From Candidatus Eisenbacteria bacterium (GTDB lineage Bacteria > Eisenbacteria > RBG-16-71-46 > JAFGJU01), in NCBI GenBank assembly GCA_026388185.1, contig JAPLKG010000002.1, positions 102,030 to 166,029 on the forward strand: a stretch of DNA of 64,000 bases. The letters run 5' to 3'. Of this stretch, positions 55,038 through 63,499 are shown piece after piece. Every line of letters starts with the position of its first letter. The stretch's first letter is position 1. The translations under genes were made by a program, and so were the position numbers. The notes beneath the pieces are model-generated. The model made no database searches and was not told the DNA's origin. It saw only the letters and a program-made list of their open reading frames with translations.

Positions 55038-56963
55038 CTAGGCCGTCTTGCCGCGCTCCCTCATCGCTATCCAAAAAAGAGCAGCCATCGAGCCCGCGAA
55101 CAGAATCAGTGAGAGCAGATTACTATCGATGAGCGTCCTCGGGAGCTTCAATTTGAGGAATATCAGGAGAGCCACAATCACGCCCGTTATGGACTCGCCC
55201 GCGATCAACCCGGAGCTGAAGAGAACGCCGTTGTGAAGTGCCCGCTTCTGCTCGCCCTCTCCCCTCTTTCTCAGCAGCCTAAACACAACGAGATTCAGAA
55301 GGCCGCCGAAGAGGATCGGTACGGAAAGGCTGAAGGGAAGGTAGATGCCCACCGCCACCGGCATCACGTATGTTCTGAAGGGCGAGTTCGCCTTCTTGAG
55401 GAAGGCGTCAACGATCACCAGGAGGAGGCCGATGCCCGCGCCTATCGAGACCATCGTCCACGGGAGTGATTGGCCGCTGAACATGGTCTTCGTGATGCTG
55501 GCGAAGAGAGTCGCCTGAGGCGCGCGCAACGCAGGCACACCCTCTCTCACGGCGACGCCGATTCCGTGAGCCGAGTGAAGGACCGTCAGAATCGGAGCGA
55601 TTATGAACGCGGGCAAGATGACACCTATGATTTCACCCACCTGCTGCTTCCACGGCGTGGCGCCCACCAAGTAGCCTGTCTTCAGATCCTGGGAGATGTC
55701 GCCGGCAGTGCACGTAGCGCAGCACACGACTCCGGCCACGCCCAACGCCCCCACAATACCGCCCGCCCCACGCATTCCCAAAAGGAGAAGCATTCCGGTT
55801 GCAAAGAGAACCGTGCATATCGCCATTCCGGAAACAGGATTGTTCGAGCTTCCGACCAGACCGACGATGTAGCTCGAAACGGCCACGAAGAAGAAGCCTG
55901 CAACAACCATGGCTATGCCCGCTACAACGGCGATACTCCCGCTGCCGGTCAACTGACCGTACAGAAAGAAGGTGGGGACAATGGCAGCGAGAGCTATGCT
56001 GACAAGTAGTTTGCTCTTCATGTCCTGTTCCGTGCGGAGGAGGAGCTCAGATGAACCCGAACCCGAGTAGCCCAGGACGGTGTGTCGGAGTCCGCTCATT
56101 ATCCCATGCCTTACTTCGATGATCGATGTGATTCCACCCACAACCATGGCGCCAACGCCCATGTATCTTATCTGGCTCTCCCACAGACTATTCAGACCCT
56201 CGAGGAGATCTCCACCGCCTGTGCCTTGGTGAGCCACGAGAATTGGAATGCCTGCTACCCACGCAATGGCGCCGCCCAAGAAAACCAGCGCAGAGACATT
56301 CGGCCCGATTATGAAACCCACGCCTAGAAGGGCGACCGACATGTCGCAACCGGCGTAGAACGCTGTCTGACCCACACTCCAGGCGGCCTGCACGGTTCCC
56401 TTTATGACGGAATACGCCGAGACCAGGAACTTGAAGACGACGCTCAGACCTATCGCAGAGAAAACGTACAAGACCCCTGAGCCCTTCGTCTCTCCCACTT
56501 CCAGCACCTCGGCGCAGGCGACACCCTCGGGATAAGGAAGCCCGCTCCGCTCGACTATGAGAGGCCTTCGTAGCGGTATCATGAAGACCACGCCGAGAAC
56601 GCCTCCGAACATCGCAATCAGCGTCACCGGCCAGAACTTGAAATTCGTCCACACACCCGCTATCACGAGGGCCGGAATGGTGAAGATCGCCCCCGCAGCC
56701 AGCGACTCCCCTGCCGAAGCGATGGTCTGCACCATGTTGTTTTCGAGAATCGTTCCCCTCTTCATTATTCCCTTGAGTATTCCCATGGAGATCACCGCAG
56801 CCGGGATACTCGCAGAAACAGTCATTCCAGCGTAGAGACCCAGATACACGTTTGCCGCCGTCATGATGAGGCCCAGTGCCAGGCCCAGCACCACGGCCTG
56901 AACTGTGAACTCGGGGATTCTCCTCTCTGCCGAAACGAAGGGACGAAACTGCTCCGTACTCAT
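55038..56963 (-). CDS. OPT family oligopeptide/metal-chelate transporter
   Basis: The 641-residue protein has about 14-16 membrane helices and the pattern of the bacterial OPT/YSL group, with NVYLGLYAGMTVSASIPAAV in the first helix pair and SGSGSS and GPNVSA loops further on. The family carries oligopeptides or metal chelates with protons. A specific substrate cannot be told. The ATG at 56963 has AAGGAG upstream. Its own promoter is at 56999-57028. Confidence 0.9.
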   Translation of the reverse strand: MSTEQFRPFVSAERRIPEFTVQAVVLGLALGLIMTAANVYLGLYAGMTVSASIPAAVISMGILKGIMKRGTILENNMVQTIASAGESLAAGAIFTIPALVIAGVWTNFKFWPVTLIAMFGGVLGVVFMIPLRRPLIVERSGLPYPEGVACAEVLEVGETKGSGVLYVFSAIGLSVVFKFLVSAYSVIKGTVQAAWSVGQTAFYAGCDMSVALLGVGFIIGPNVSALVFLGGAIAWVAGIPILVAHQGTGGGDLLEGLNSLWESQIRYMGVGAMVVGGITSIIEVRHGIMSGLRHTVLGYSGSGSSELLLRTEQDMKSKLLVSIALAAIVPTFFLYGQLTGSGSIAVVAGIAMVVAGFFFVAVSSYIVGLVGSSNNPVSGMAICTVLFATGMLLLLGMRGAGGIVGALGVAGVVCCATCTAGDISQDLKTGYLVGATPWKQQVGEIIGVILPAFIIAPILTVLHSAHGIGVAVREGVPALRAPQATLFASITKTMFSGQSLPWTMVSIGAGIGLLLVIVDAFLKKANSPFRTYVMPVAVGIYLPFSLSVPILFGGLLNLVVFRLLRKRGEGEQKRALHNGVLFSSGLIAGESITGVIVALLIFLKLKLPRTLIDSNLLSLILFAGSMAALFWIAMRERGKTA

Positions 56964-56998
56964 TCGGTCTCCTTTTTAGTCGTGCGCGTCGTCCGCGG

Positions 56999-57028
56999 AA
57001 ATTACCATCATGGACCCGTAGTGGTCAA
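56999..57028 (-). promoter_or_regulatory. Probable promoter of the OPT gene
   Basis: On the minus strand TTGACC and TAATTT are 18 bases apart, and the leader to the ATG at 56963 would be about 30 bases with AAGGAG. Confidence 0.5.
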
Positions 57029-57300
57029 GCAATAAACCGGGACACTACTTCACGACCAGTGCTACAATTTGGTTGAGAGGAAACACCACCATGGGAAGAA
57101 GTGACGGACCTGTTTTCCGCCGTCGAGGAGTCGCCGTTACGGAGCGTTAGAACGGTGCGCCTTCACCCCGGAAGGTCGCCGGTGCCCGGCGCATTCTCGT
57201 TTTGATAGCGGTCCAATTGCAACCTGCATCCCTGCGCGAAGTCCCTTTCCCCCATCCTGCTTCGTCCCCATCCCACAGTCTTCTCGCGCACACCGCCCCC

Positions 57301-57410
57301 AAAAAAAGGTTCCCCACCGTAATGCCGTGTGCCTGGTAAAGATAAACTGCATCTTCAGATTCTGGGGGATCAGCCCTCCACCGGGACAAGCACGGGCACA
57401 GCAGGGAACC
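57301..57410 (-). ncRNA. Candidate structured RNA ending in a T tract
   Basis: On the minus strand GGTTCCC (57410-57404) pairs with GGGAACC (57314-57308), followed at once by seven T. Inside, TGTGCC (57400-57395) pairs with GGCACA (57333-57328), and AAGAT (57355-57351) pairs with ATCTT (57343-57339) around a seven-base loop. The nested helices and the T run look like a small RNA or a multi-helix terminator. No promoter was found on its 5' side, and it matches no family I know. Confidence 0.3.
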
Positions 57411-57451
57411 CAATTGCTCTCGTTTTTCTATAGATAGTTAAGAGCAATTGG
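57410..57451. repeat. Inverted repeat, 11-base arms
   Basis: CCAATTGCTCT at 57410-57420 and AGAGCAATTGG at 57441-57451 are perfect inverted copies around a 20-base AT-rich spacer. It adjoins the candidate structured RNA. It could be an operator, a hairpin or a mobile-element remnant. Confidence 0.6.
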
Positions 57452-57606
57452 CATGCCACGACGCGGTGAAGCGTCGAGCGAAACTGGCCCTCCGGTGGCT
57501 TCTTGGCAACGATCCTAATCTCTTGACATTCAGTAGATTGCGGGAGGATCTTTGAGCGTTGCAGGAAAGTAGCCGAGACACAGGACAGGAAGACGGCGAC
57601 CCCTCG

Positions 57607-58506
57607 TCACAAGGAGTCGGAGTGTTGCGAGTTATTCCCCACCCGTGTGGGAGATTCCCCCAAAACCGGCAGCGGCGCGCCGGCCGGTTCCTCTCTCTCG
57701 GTGGAGCGAACGAACCCCGCGATTGAGACCAGAAAAACGACCGCCATAAGAACAACGAAGCTGAGGGGCAGTGAAATCTCCTTTCCACCTTCGATGCCGA
57801 AGAGGTTACCCCCCGCGACGCTGGTCGCGTTCGTTATGGCGTGAGCGATCATTCCGTAGTAGATGCTGTGCCCCCTCGACACGAGAAATCCGAAGAGTCC
57901 CCCTAAGAACAGTATTGGAAAAAACCGCCACGGGTCGTGGAGGAAGGCAAAGAGCAAAGACGTGAGCAATATTCCTCGCCATCGACCGTATCGCTTTTCC
58001 AGCGAACCCTGAAGCAGGCCTCTAAAGAGAAGCTCCTCAGCCACGGCCGCGGCGATCACAACGCCACTTGCCACTATCACAAATTGTGAGAGACTTCGCA
58101 CACGCGTTATCTCGATGAGAAAGTCCTGAATCCAAACGGGCATCGGAAAGAACTTCTCTATTAGACCCGCCACGTTGTACTGAAGAATGATAAAACTGAA
58201 AGAAGCCCCGACGGAGAAAACCAGAGGGAGCGGACGAACGGGCAAGAGTCTAAGAAAGGATCGTGCCGACCCCGTCATCCACCGTGTAAGGACCAGCACA
58301 GGAAGAATGCCTCCCACGACGAACGCCGGCACGAGGGCGTAGGAAACCCCGAGAAGGAAAGAGAAAAGCACCGCGAGAACCTGAAGCAGGACGAAACATT
58401 CAAGAACTATGGCCAGCGCAAAAAGCGGCCGCAGGAGAAGTTCGGTCGTCTCCTCGTCGGGGCGAACAGAGTCCGCCATCGATTCATGCTTCTCGCCGGA
58501 TTCCAT
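57607..58506 (-). CDS. CPBP family intramembrane metalloprotease
   Basis: The 299-residue polytopic protein has the three CPBP (Abi) motifs: EELLFRG with E157, E158 and R162, FAFLHDP about 26 residues later, and HAITNATS near the end. The family includes the Rce1 prenyl protease and bacterial proteins with unknown substrates. The ATG overlaps the end of the small membrane protein gene by 23 bases, so translation is probably coupled. Confidence 0.9.
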   Translation of the reverse strand: MESGEKHESMADSVRPDEETTELLLRPLFALAIVLECFVLLQVLAVLFSFLLGVSYALVPAFVVGGILPVLVLTRWMTGSARSFLRLLPVRPLPLVFSVGASFSFIILQYNVAGLIEKFFPMPVWIQDFLIEITRVRSLSQFVIVASGVVIAAAVAEELLFRGLLQGSLEKRYGRWRGILLTSLLFAFLHDPWRFFPILFLGGLFGFLVSRGHSIYYGMIAHAITNATSVAGGNLFGIEGGKEISLPLSFVVLMAVVFLVSIAGFVRSTEREEPAGAPLPVLGESPTRVGNNSQHSDSL

Positions 58507-58945
58507 CTCTCAAAGTCCTCGTTTTCCCCCGGAGGATCGCTATTGCCGCAACGATCATCGCCCAGGAAATCACAACGGGTACGATGACGGGAGCCACCCA
58601 CGGGACGGGGATGAGGAACAAAACGTCCGCGCTAAGGAGGGACGGCGGCCACGCAATGAGCGCGTACAGCCACACGTAGTAGAAGATGTCCCAGATTCCA
58701 AAGCACCAGAGGAAATAGGCGAGCCGATCCCACCAGCCCTTTCTTGCCGAAAGAAGCGCCACGGAACAGAGCATCACGATTGTCGCAGCTTCCCTCCAAA
58801 TCTCAGTTGCATAGTAGAACCGCGGGAAGGACGTGAGAGAGACCGAGAATCCCTCGGGGTAGAAGAGCGCGCGCAAGTAGACCACCACGGCGGACTCCAC
58901 GAACGCCATCCCCACGGAGAAGAGAGCCAAGAAAAAGAGCCTCAT
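58484..58945 (-). CDS. Small polytopic membrane protein of unknown function
   Basis: The 153-residue protein has four membrane segments and many tryptophan and tyrosine residues (SFPRFYYATEIWREAA, WDRLAYFLWCFGIWDIFYY). I know no family function. Its ATG overlaps the lipoate ligase stop by four bases (ATGA), and its end overlaps the CPBP start, so three genes are coupled. Confidence 0.7.
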   Translation of the reverse strand: MRLFFLALFSVGMAFVESAVVVYLRALFYPEGFSVSLTSFPRFYYATEIWREAATIVMLCSVALLSARKGWWDRLAYFLWCFGIWDIFYYVWLYALIAWPPSLLSADVLFLIPVPWVAPVIVPVVISWAMIVAAIAILRGKTRTLRDGIRREA

Positions 58946-59847
58946 ACTGAGAACCTCACCTGGCCAACAACACCCTTCGCACCCTCTCTGTCCTGTCTCT
59001 TTGCTAGAGAGAGCGCGCCGGCCGATTCCTCTTCGTGGCGTGAGAGTCGTCCCTCTACGAGTGAAAGCCCGAAGCTCGTCTCGACTCCCCTCTTGAGCTC
59101 ACGCCCCACGATCTCAAGGCAGGGCACACTCGGGAGGAGGTCCGACAGACAGACGCTCCTCTCCCTCAACATGGACGCGCTCATACCTGACGCCCTCTCT
59201 CCCACGACCTCTACTATCCGAATGTGAGCGGCACCGGTCATCGTCGAGCCGTGGGAGAAAAAGGCCTCCCTCGTGAACTTGTGCGCACAACCCGCGAGCT
59301 TACGTCCTCCGACCGTCACCTCGTTTTCCGTTCCCGAACTGAAGCAAAGCGACGACCTGGCGACCCCGGAGGACCGGATGCCGTTCGGGGTGGCCCGACC
59401 CTCGACCGGCGAGCCCCGAGAAGATCGGACGCCGTTTGCGCCCCTCGGCTCCGCGGCCGGTGAAAGCGAGGCCTCCACACCGAGCGACCTCAGAGCCTCG
59501 CACAGAGCCGTACCCGTGAGCCTCGCAAACTGCCTGGGCCATTTTAGCGCCGGCAACGCCTCCTTCCTGAGGACAAGACAGTAGGTGACCTCTTCCCAAT
59601 GCAGGACCGCGCCACCGCCCGTAATCCTTTTCACCAAGTCTATGCCGAGCTCTCTGCACCTTACCGGGTCAACGAGATCAATCGACTGAGCGTAGCCCAG
59701 TGAAACGGCAGGAGGCGCCCACCCATACACTCGCAACGCTCCGTCAATCACTCCCCTCTCACATTCCCCCAGCAACACTTCGTCCACGGCCATGTTCGTG
59801 AACCCGTCAATAGCGCCCGACAGTATGTATCTAAGCCGCGGCGTCAT
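58942..59847 (-). CDS. Lipoate-protein ligase / octanoyltransferase family protein with low-complexity insert
   Basis: The protein has the biotin/lipoate ligase fold: RITGGGAVLHWEEVTYC near residue 73 and GGRKLAGCA with the conserved lysine. It could be a lipoate-protein ligase (LplA) or an octanoyltransferase (LipM). An insert of about 45 residues (roughly 125-170), rich in Arg, Ser and Gly, carries two imperfect copies of N-G-(V/I)-R-S-S and separates conserved parts. The ATG at 59847 follows GAGG. It heads a coupled unit with two membrane proteins. Confidence 0.82.
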   Translation of the reverse strand: MTPRLRYILSGAIDGFTNMAVDEVLLGECERGVIDGALRVYGWAPPAVSLGYAQSIDLVDPVRCRELGIDLVKRITGGGAVLHWEEVTYCLVLRKEALPALKWPRQFARLTGTALCEALRSLGVEASLSPAAEPRGANGVRSSRGSPVEGRATPNGIRSSGVARSSLCFSSGTENEVTVGGRKLAGCAHKFTREAFFSHGSTMTGAAHIRIVEVVGERASGMSASMLRERSVCLSDLLPSVPCLEIVGRELKRGVETSFGLSLVEGRLSRHEEESAGALSLAKRQDREGAKGVVGQVRFSV

Positions 59848-59973
59848 CACGGAACCTCACCTCTCGGGTGTGACCGTTACGCGGCGCGACCGGTCCCACA
59901 CCGGCAGGAACCACGAACGAACACTGACACCGAGTGTTTTGAAGCGGAGTCTTGAACGGTGAGCAGAAAGCGA

Positions 59974-60609
59974 TCAGTGCACAAACTGGATGCCGAACGA
60001 GGCCGGCCAGTCCATCAGCAAGAAAAGCAGTCTTCCCACGAGAAGAGAGATTCTGGCCATGACCGTGAAGCCGTAGGAAGCTCCAAACGATACCATGAGA
60101 AACCATATTCCTAATCTGGCAGAGGCACCCAGAACTCCTTTGTGTTCCTTCGAGAAAAAGAAATAGACGAGACTCACCAGCAGCCCCAAAACGATTATGC
60201 AATTACTGAACGTGTCGATCAGTGAGTGCGCGTGCAACGGAAGCATGTTTGCTTGAATCTGCGCCACGAGGTCCCCCTGGGCAAAGCCAATGATCGCGAG
60301 CCCGGAGAACGTGCCCACCATGAGCCCGATGGCCCACCTGCTCAGCCAATTGAAGCGATTCGTAAACCTGGAGAACATCAGCACGCCGAGAATGAAGGGA
60401 ATTATGAGCACGTACTGGCCGGCCGTGAGAGGTCTCCAGAGGTTGGGAAGAAAAACATTTTGATACTCTATGGCAACCACGTATCCGGCCGCTATGCCGA
60501 CGAAAACGTGCTCGGCGAACTTGTAAAAAGGATTGTCCTTGTACAGAAAGGTGAAGACCGCGATAGTGAGCACAGCCGCCATCGTAGTTAGAACAGGGAG
60601 TGGAAGCAA
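59974..60609 (-). CDS. Unidentified polytopic membrane protein (cluster gene 4)
   Basis: The 211-residue protein has about six membrane segments. Between the second and third it reads FAEHVFVGIAAGYVVAIEYQN. The start is TTG at 60609 with GAGGTAGCGG before it, five bases after the end of the next gene upstream. I do not recognise a function. The tight arrangement with the other three genes suggests a shared complex. Confidence 0.7.
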   Translation of the reverse strand: MLPLPVLTTMAAVLTIAVFTFLYKDNPFYKFAEHVFVGIAAGYVVAIEYQNVFLPNLWRPLTAGQYVLIIPFILGVLMFSRFTNRFNWLSRWAIGLMVGTFSGLAIIGFAQGDLVAQIQANMLPLHAHSLIDTFSNCIIVLGLLVSLVYFFFSKEHKGVLGASARLGIWFLMVSFGASYGFTVMARISLLVGRLLFLLMDWPASFGIQFVH

Positions 60610-60613
60610 ACCG

Positions 60614-61435
60614 CTACCTCCTCGTTAGTCTTCCCGTCTTCTTGAGGTAAAGATACATGACGTTGCCGAGCACAATGAATACGATGATGGCAAGGTGCCC
60701 CAGTGATTGAGCATCCATTCCCCTGGTGGCAGTGCCGGGGACACCCACAAGCTTCTCATATTCGGCGGCTCCAGCAAGCCCGCCCAACAGACCCACCAGC
60801 TGACCCGACTGATAGTACGGGTAGTACTCGGGCGCACTCACGGCCGTGCAACCGGCAGCGAGCGTTATATGATATCTCGACTGGACCTGCTGCACCCACT
60901 CTTTCGTGCCCGGATAACCGGCAGAAATGTTCACTATCATGTCGAGGTCGTTCAGGCTGCGCACACCCCTCATCACGGGTAACTGACCCACCGGGGTTCC
61001 GTAGAAATCCGCCGGGAAGGTCGCGGGAATGTCCCTTCCGAGGCTCACCATCACCACTTCGCGACCCTCTTTGTAGCCGAGGTTCACAAAATCAACGCCG
61101 TACTTCTTCCCGAATTTCTGCACGGCCACCTTGTTGAAAGCGTCCTCGAGCAGCGGCGGCCCGCCGGGCCAGAGACACGCACCGACCACCTTGACGTCGT
61201 GGGAAAAGAGGTGATAGAGAATGGCCATTGTCATTGGATGTAGCTCGGGCATCGAGCCGGGGTCGTAGTCGCAGGCAAAATATATCTTGGAGCCCGGAGG
61301 AATCTTATCAATCGCCTCGTAGGCGCCACTCACTTCTTTGCTCACCCTAATAGGCAGCCCCAGCGGCATAAGCAGAGGAAACAAGACTATTAGGAAAATG
61401 ACCAAGAATATGTATCTTCTGTCAAATCTTTCCAT
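60614..61435 (-). CDS. Membrane-anchored protein with large extracytoplasmic domain (cluster gene 3)
   Basis: One membrane helix at about 9-27 and a second near 247-265 frame a domain of about 215 residues. It contains YFACDYDPGSMPELHP, VVGACLWPGGPPLL and GCTAVSAPEYYPYYQSGQ, the last very rich in tyrosine and serine. No catalytic motif known to me is present. The ATG at 61435 follows the stop of cluster gene 2 by 51 bases. Confidence 0.7.
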   Translation of the reverse strand: MERFDRRYIFLVIFLIVLFPLLMPLGLPIRVSKEVSGAYEAIDKIPPGSKIYFACDYDPGSMPELHPMTMAILYHLFSHDVKVVGACLWPGGPPLLEDAFNKVAVQKFGKKYGVDFVNLGYKEGREVVMVSLGRDIPATFPADFYGTPVGQLPVMRGVRSLNDLDMIVNISAGYPGTKEWVQQVQSRYHITLAAGCTAVSAPEYYPYYQSGQLVGLLGGLAGAAEYEKLVGVPGTATRGMDAQSLGHLAIIVFIVLGNVMYLYLKKTGRLTRR

Positions 61436-61486
61436 CTATCGCCGCGATCCTCCGGTTCTACGACTCCTCACAGCAATGCACTCCCG

Positions 61487-62107
61487 CTACTCGCCGCCGA
61501 GATAGTTTCGTTCAATGCCCAGAATTATCTTTAGACCAGTCGATATTGCACCAAGCGCAGCCCCTATCATGATCGCCCGCTTGGCGGCCATTTGCGGCAC
61601 GTTCATGATCCAGTCGGAAACGACCGGGAGCTTGTCCCACATGAGCGTTCCCACGGGTACCCTTCCCAGCATGACGATTATTGCGGCTATCGCGAGCAGT
61701 GCCGCCTCGAAACTCCTCAGGCGGAATGCCCTGAACGCGGCAGACGCTATGAAAAACGCGAGCAACGAGAACATCGTCCCCTGCATGGGGGAATATGCGT
61801 AGAGGTAGAAATCGTTGAACAAGGTCCGTTCGCCCACGCCCCACACCACGCCGACGGTCAGCATGAAGACCAGACCCGCGAGCAAAGGAAACTGATAGAA
61901 CCAATCTCTCGAGCGTCTCGATATCTTCTGCCCGCTGATGCGAGCGATGTTCGCGACTCCGAGCACGTACGCGAACGCGACCACTATGATCGCCCACTGC
62001 TGGAGCGTTTCCCCAATGCTCGACACCAGGGGATGGGGGACGAAAAAGTCTATGACCATGAAGCATCCGAAAATGGCGGTGATTATCAACGGAACTTCGC
62101 GTTTCAA
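61487..62107 (-). CDS. Unidentified polytopic membrane protein (cluster gene 2)
   Basis: The 206-residue protein has about six membrane segments, a basic loop (SGQKISRRSRDWFYQF) and a short C-terminal soluble end. It starts with TTG at 62107 behind AGAGGTAGAAAG. No function is recognised. It follows the FN3/DUF6754 gene by about 120 bases. Confidence 0.7.
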   Translation of the reverse strand: MKREVPLIITAIFGCFMVIDFFVPHPLVSSIGETLQQWAIIVVAFAYVLGVANIARISGQKISRRSRDWFYQFPLLAGLVFMLTVGVVWGVGERTLFNDFYLYAYSPMQGTMFSLLAFFIASAAFRAFRLRSFEAALLAIAAIIVMLGRVPVGTLMWDKLPVVSDWIMNVPQMAAKRAIMIGAALGAISTGLKIILGIERNYLGGE

Positions 62108-62229
62108 CTTTCTACCTCTTCCATCACTCTTTCCGGCGACTGAGTCTCATCGCGCGGTCACAACCCACACGGTCCGGAGACTCGATTCGATCTGTGTGCC
62201 TATAACGTTCCCGATTTCGCGGTCCCCTC

Positions 62230-63417
62230 TCACTGAGCCGTAAACCACCGAGTGAAACTCGTCACGCCGAATGTCTCCAGGAGGGCTCCCGTGACCAACG
62301 CCAGCATGAGGAGAATTTTCATCCAATCCGAACCCTTGAGCGTTCCCACCAGCTTGGGATCTCCGGAAAGATAGGCAGTCGCGGCAAAGAACTCTTCGCC
62401 TATGAGCGTGTAGTCGCACGCGACCACGAAGAACGGAAGCTGATGTATGTTGGCCGTGCCGGCGATCTGGATGGCGCCCGTACTGAAGCCGGTCTCGGCC
62501 AGAATGAGCGATTCCGCAAAGAAAGAACCCAGGAACAGGTTGGCCGCCGGCTTCTCTCTCATCATTATGCCGTCCACGCCGGCCGTGAATGCGAATTGCT
62601 CGTCGGAAAGATAACGGATGTTGTTGGGATTGTAAGCCTCGGGATGTCCGGCGTCCAGATAGCCCTGCTTTACGGTCTCCTCGGCCAGGGGGACGACGAA
62701 CGCTCTGCACACCGGCACGATGAGAGGAGTCCCGTACCTTGCCACGAGCTTTGCCACGTTGCCCAAAATCACCATGCTGTAAATCGTCTGGATGTTGTTG
62801 ACGTCGTCGATTCCCGGCACGTAGAGAACGGGTTTACCCATCTCGGTGGCTCTTCCGACGGCCTCCTCAATTGCATCCAAACCGGCAATCTTTCTCACGA
62901 AAAGCGAGGCTCCCCTGCTTGCCCTTCTAATATAGATAAAGATCAAGATGAAAAACACGACAATCACGATGAGGATGTTGGCTCTGGCTGGATCAAACCA
63001 GTTGGATCTCGCGGACACGGGTCCCGTGAGGGCCGCGGCAGAATAGGCAAGGCCGTCGGTGAGTCTCACCCTGTAGAAATAGTTTCTGTTGTTTTCGACT
63101 CTATGATCCTGGCCCGAATCTGCGTCCACGTACGCCGTCGTTCCGGCGGGCACGCTGCCGACGAGCGAAAAGCCGGTGTCGCGACTTACCGAGCGAAAAA
63201 TCTCGTACGTTATCTTGGTTCTTTGAGCTCCTTGTTGGACGTCGGAGGGCGAGCGCTCCCAGGTGAGCGTGATGCTTCCGCCTCCGTCTCCGCGCGTGTC
63301 GCGAGAGACCAACCCCGATGGAGGTTCGAACCCATCACCCAAAGCACCCGGCGCCAAGCCGAGGCTCGAGAAGAAAAACGTGGCAGTGATAATGAGAAGG
63401 TGTCTAGACTTGTTCAC
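62230..63417 (-). CDS. FN3 and DUF6754 domain membrane protein (cluster gene 1)
   Basis: The 395-residue protein begins with a signal peptide. A fibronectin type III-like domain (about 33-130) is followed by one membrane helix (ANILIVIVVFFILIFIYI) and a conserved DUF6754-like region of about 200 residues. That region contains GKPVLYVPGIDDVNN and FFAESLILAETGFSTGA. A final membrane helix lies near the C-terminus. Recognition of DUF6754 is from memory of such sequences and should be checked. The start is GTG at 63417, 82 bases after the glycosyltransferase stop. Confidence 0.75.
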   Translation of the reverse strand: MNKSRHLLIITATFFFSSLGLAPGALGDGFEPPSGLVSRDTRGDGGGSITLTWERSPSDVQQGAQRTKITYEIFRSVSRDTGFSLVGSVPAGTTAYVDADSGQDHRVENNRNYFYRVRLTDGLAYSAAALTGPVSARSNWFDPARANILIVIVVFFILIFIYIRRASRGASLFVRKIAGLDAIEEAVGRATEMGKPVLYVPGIDDVNNIQTIYSMVILGNVAKLVARYGTPLIVPVCRAFVVPLAEETVKQGYLDAGHPEAYNPNNIRYLSDEQFAFTAGVDGIMMREKPAANLFLGSFFAESLILAETGFSTGAIQIAGTANIHQLPFFVVACDYTLIGEEFFAATAYLSGDPKLVGTLKGSDWMKILLMLALVTGALLETFGVTSFTRWFTAQ

Positions 63418-63499
63418 TATCCTTACCAGACTAACCCCTTAGACGCAACTTGAGCAACCGGAAGGATAGCAGACTCAGGAAGGACGTGTCAATACTCCG

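Larger units (their letters stand above)
56964..57606. other. Long non-coding stretch between the OPT and CPBP genes
   Basis: About 640 bases contain no gene I can support; the short frames present have no ribosome site and no recognisable product. The stretch contains the OPT promoter candidate at 56999-57028, paired segments at 57301-57410 and the inverted repeat at 57410-57451. The block around 57010-57120 vaguely resembles terminal parts of insertion sequences, but no transposase or paired ends were found. Confidence 0.5.

Noticed and set aside
57010-57120. A possible insertion-sequence remnant
   Set aside because: There is no transposase fragment, no matching end and no target duplication. 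The resemblance is only impressionistic.
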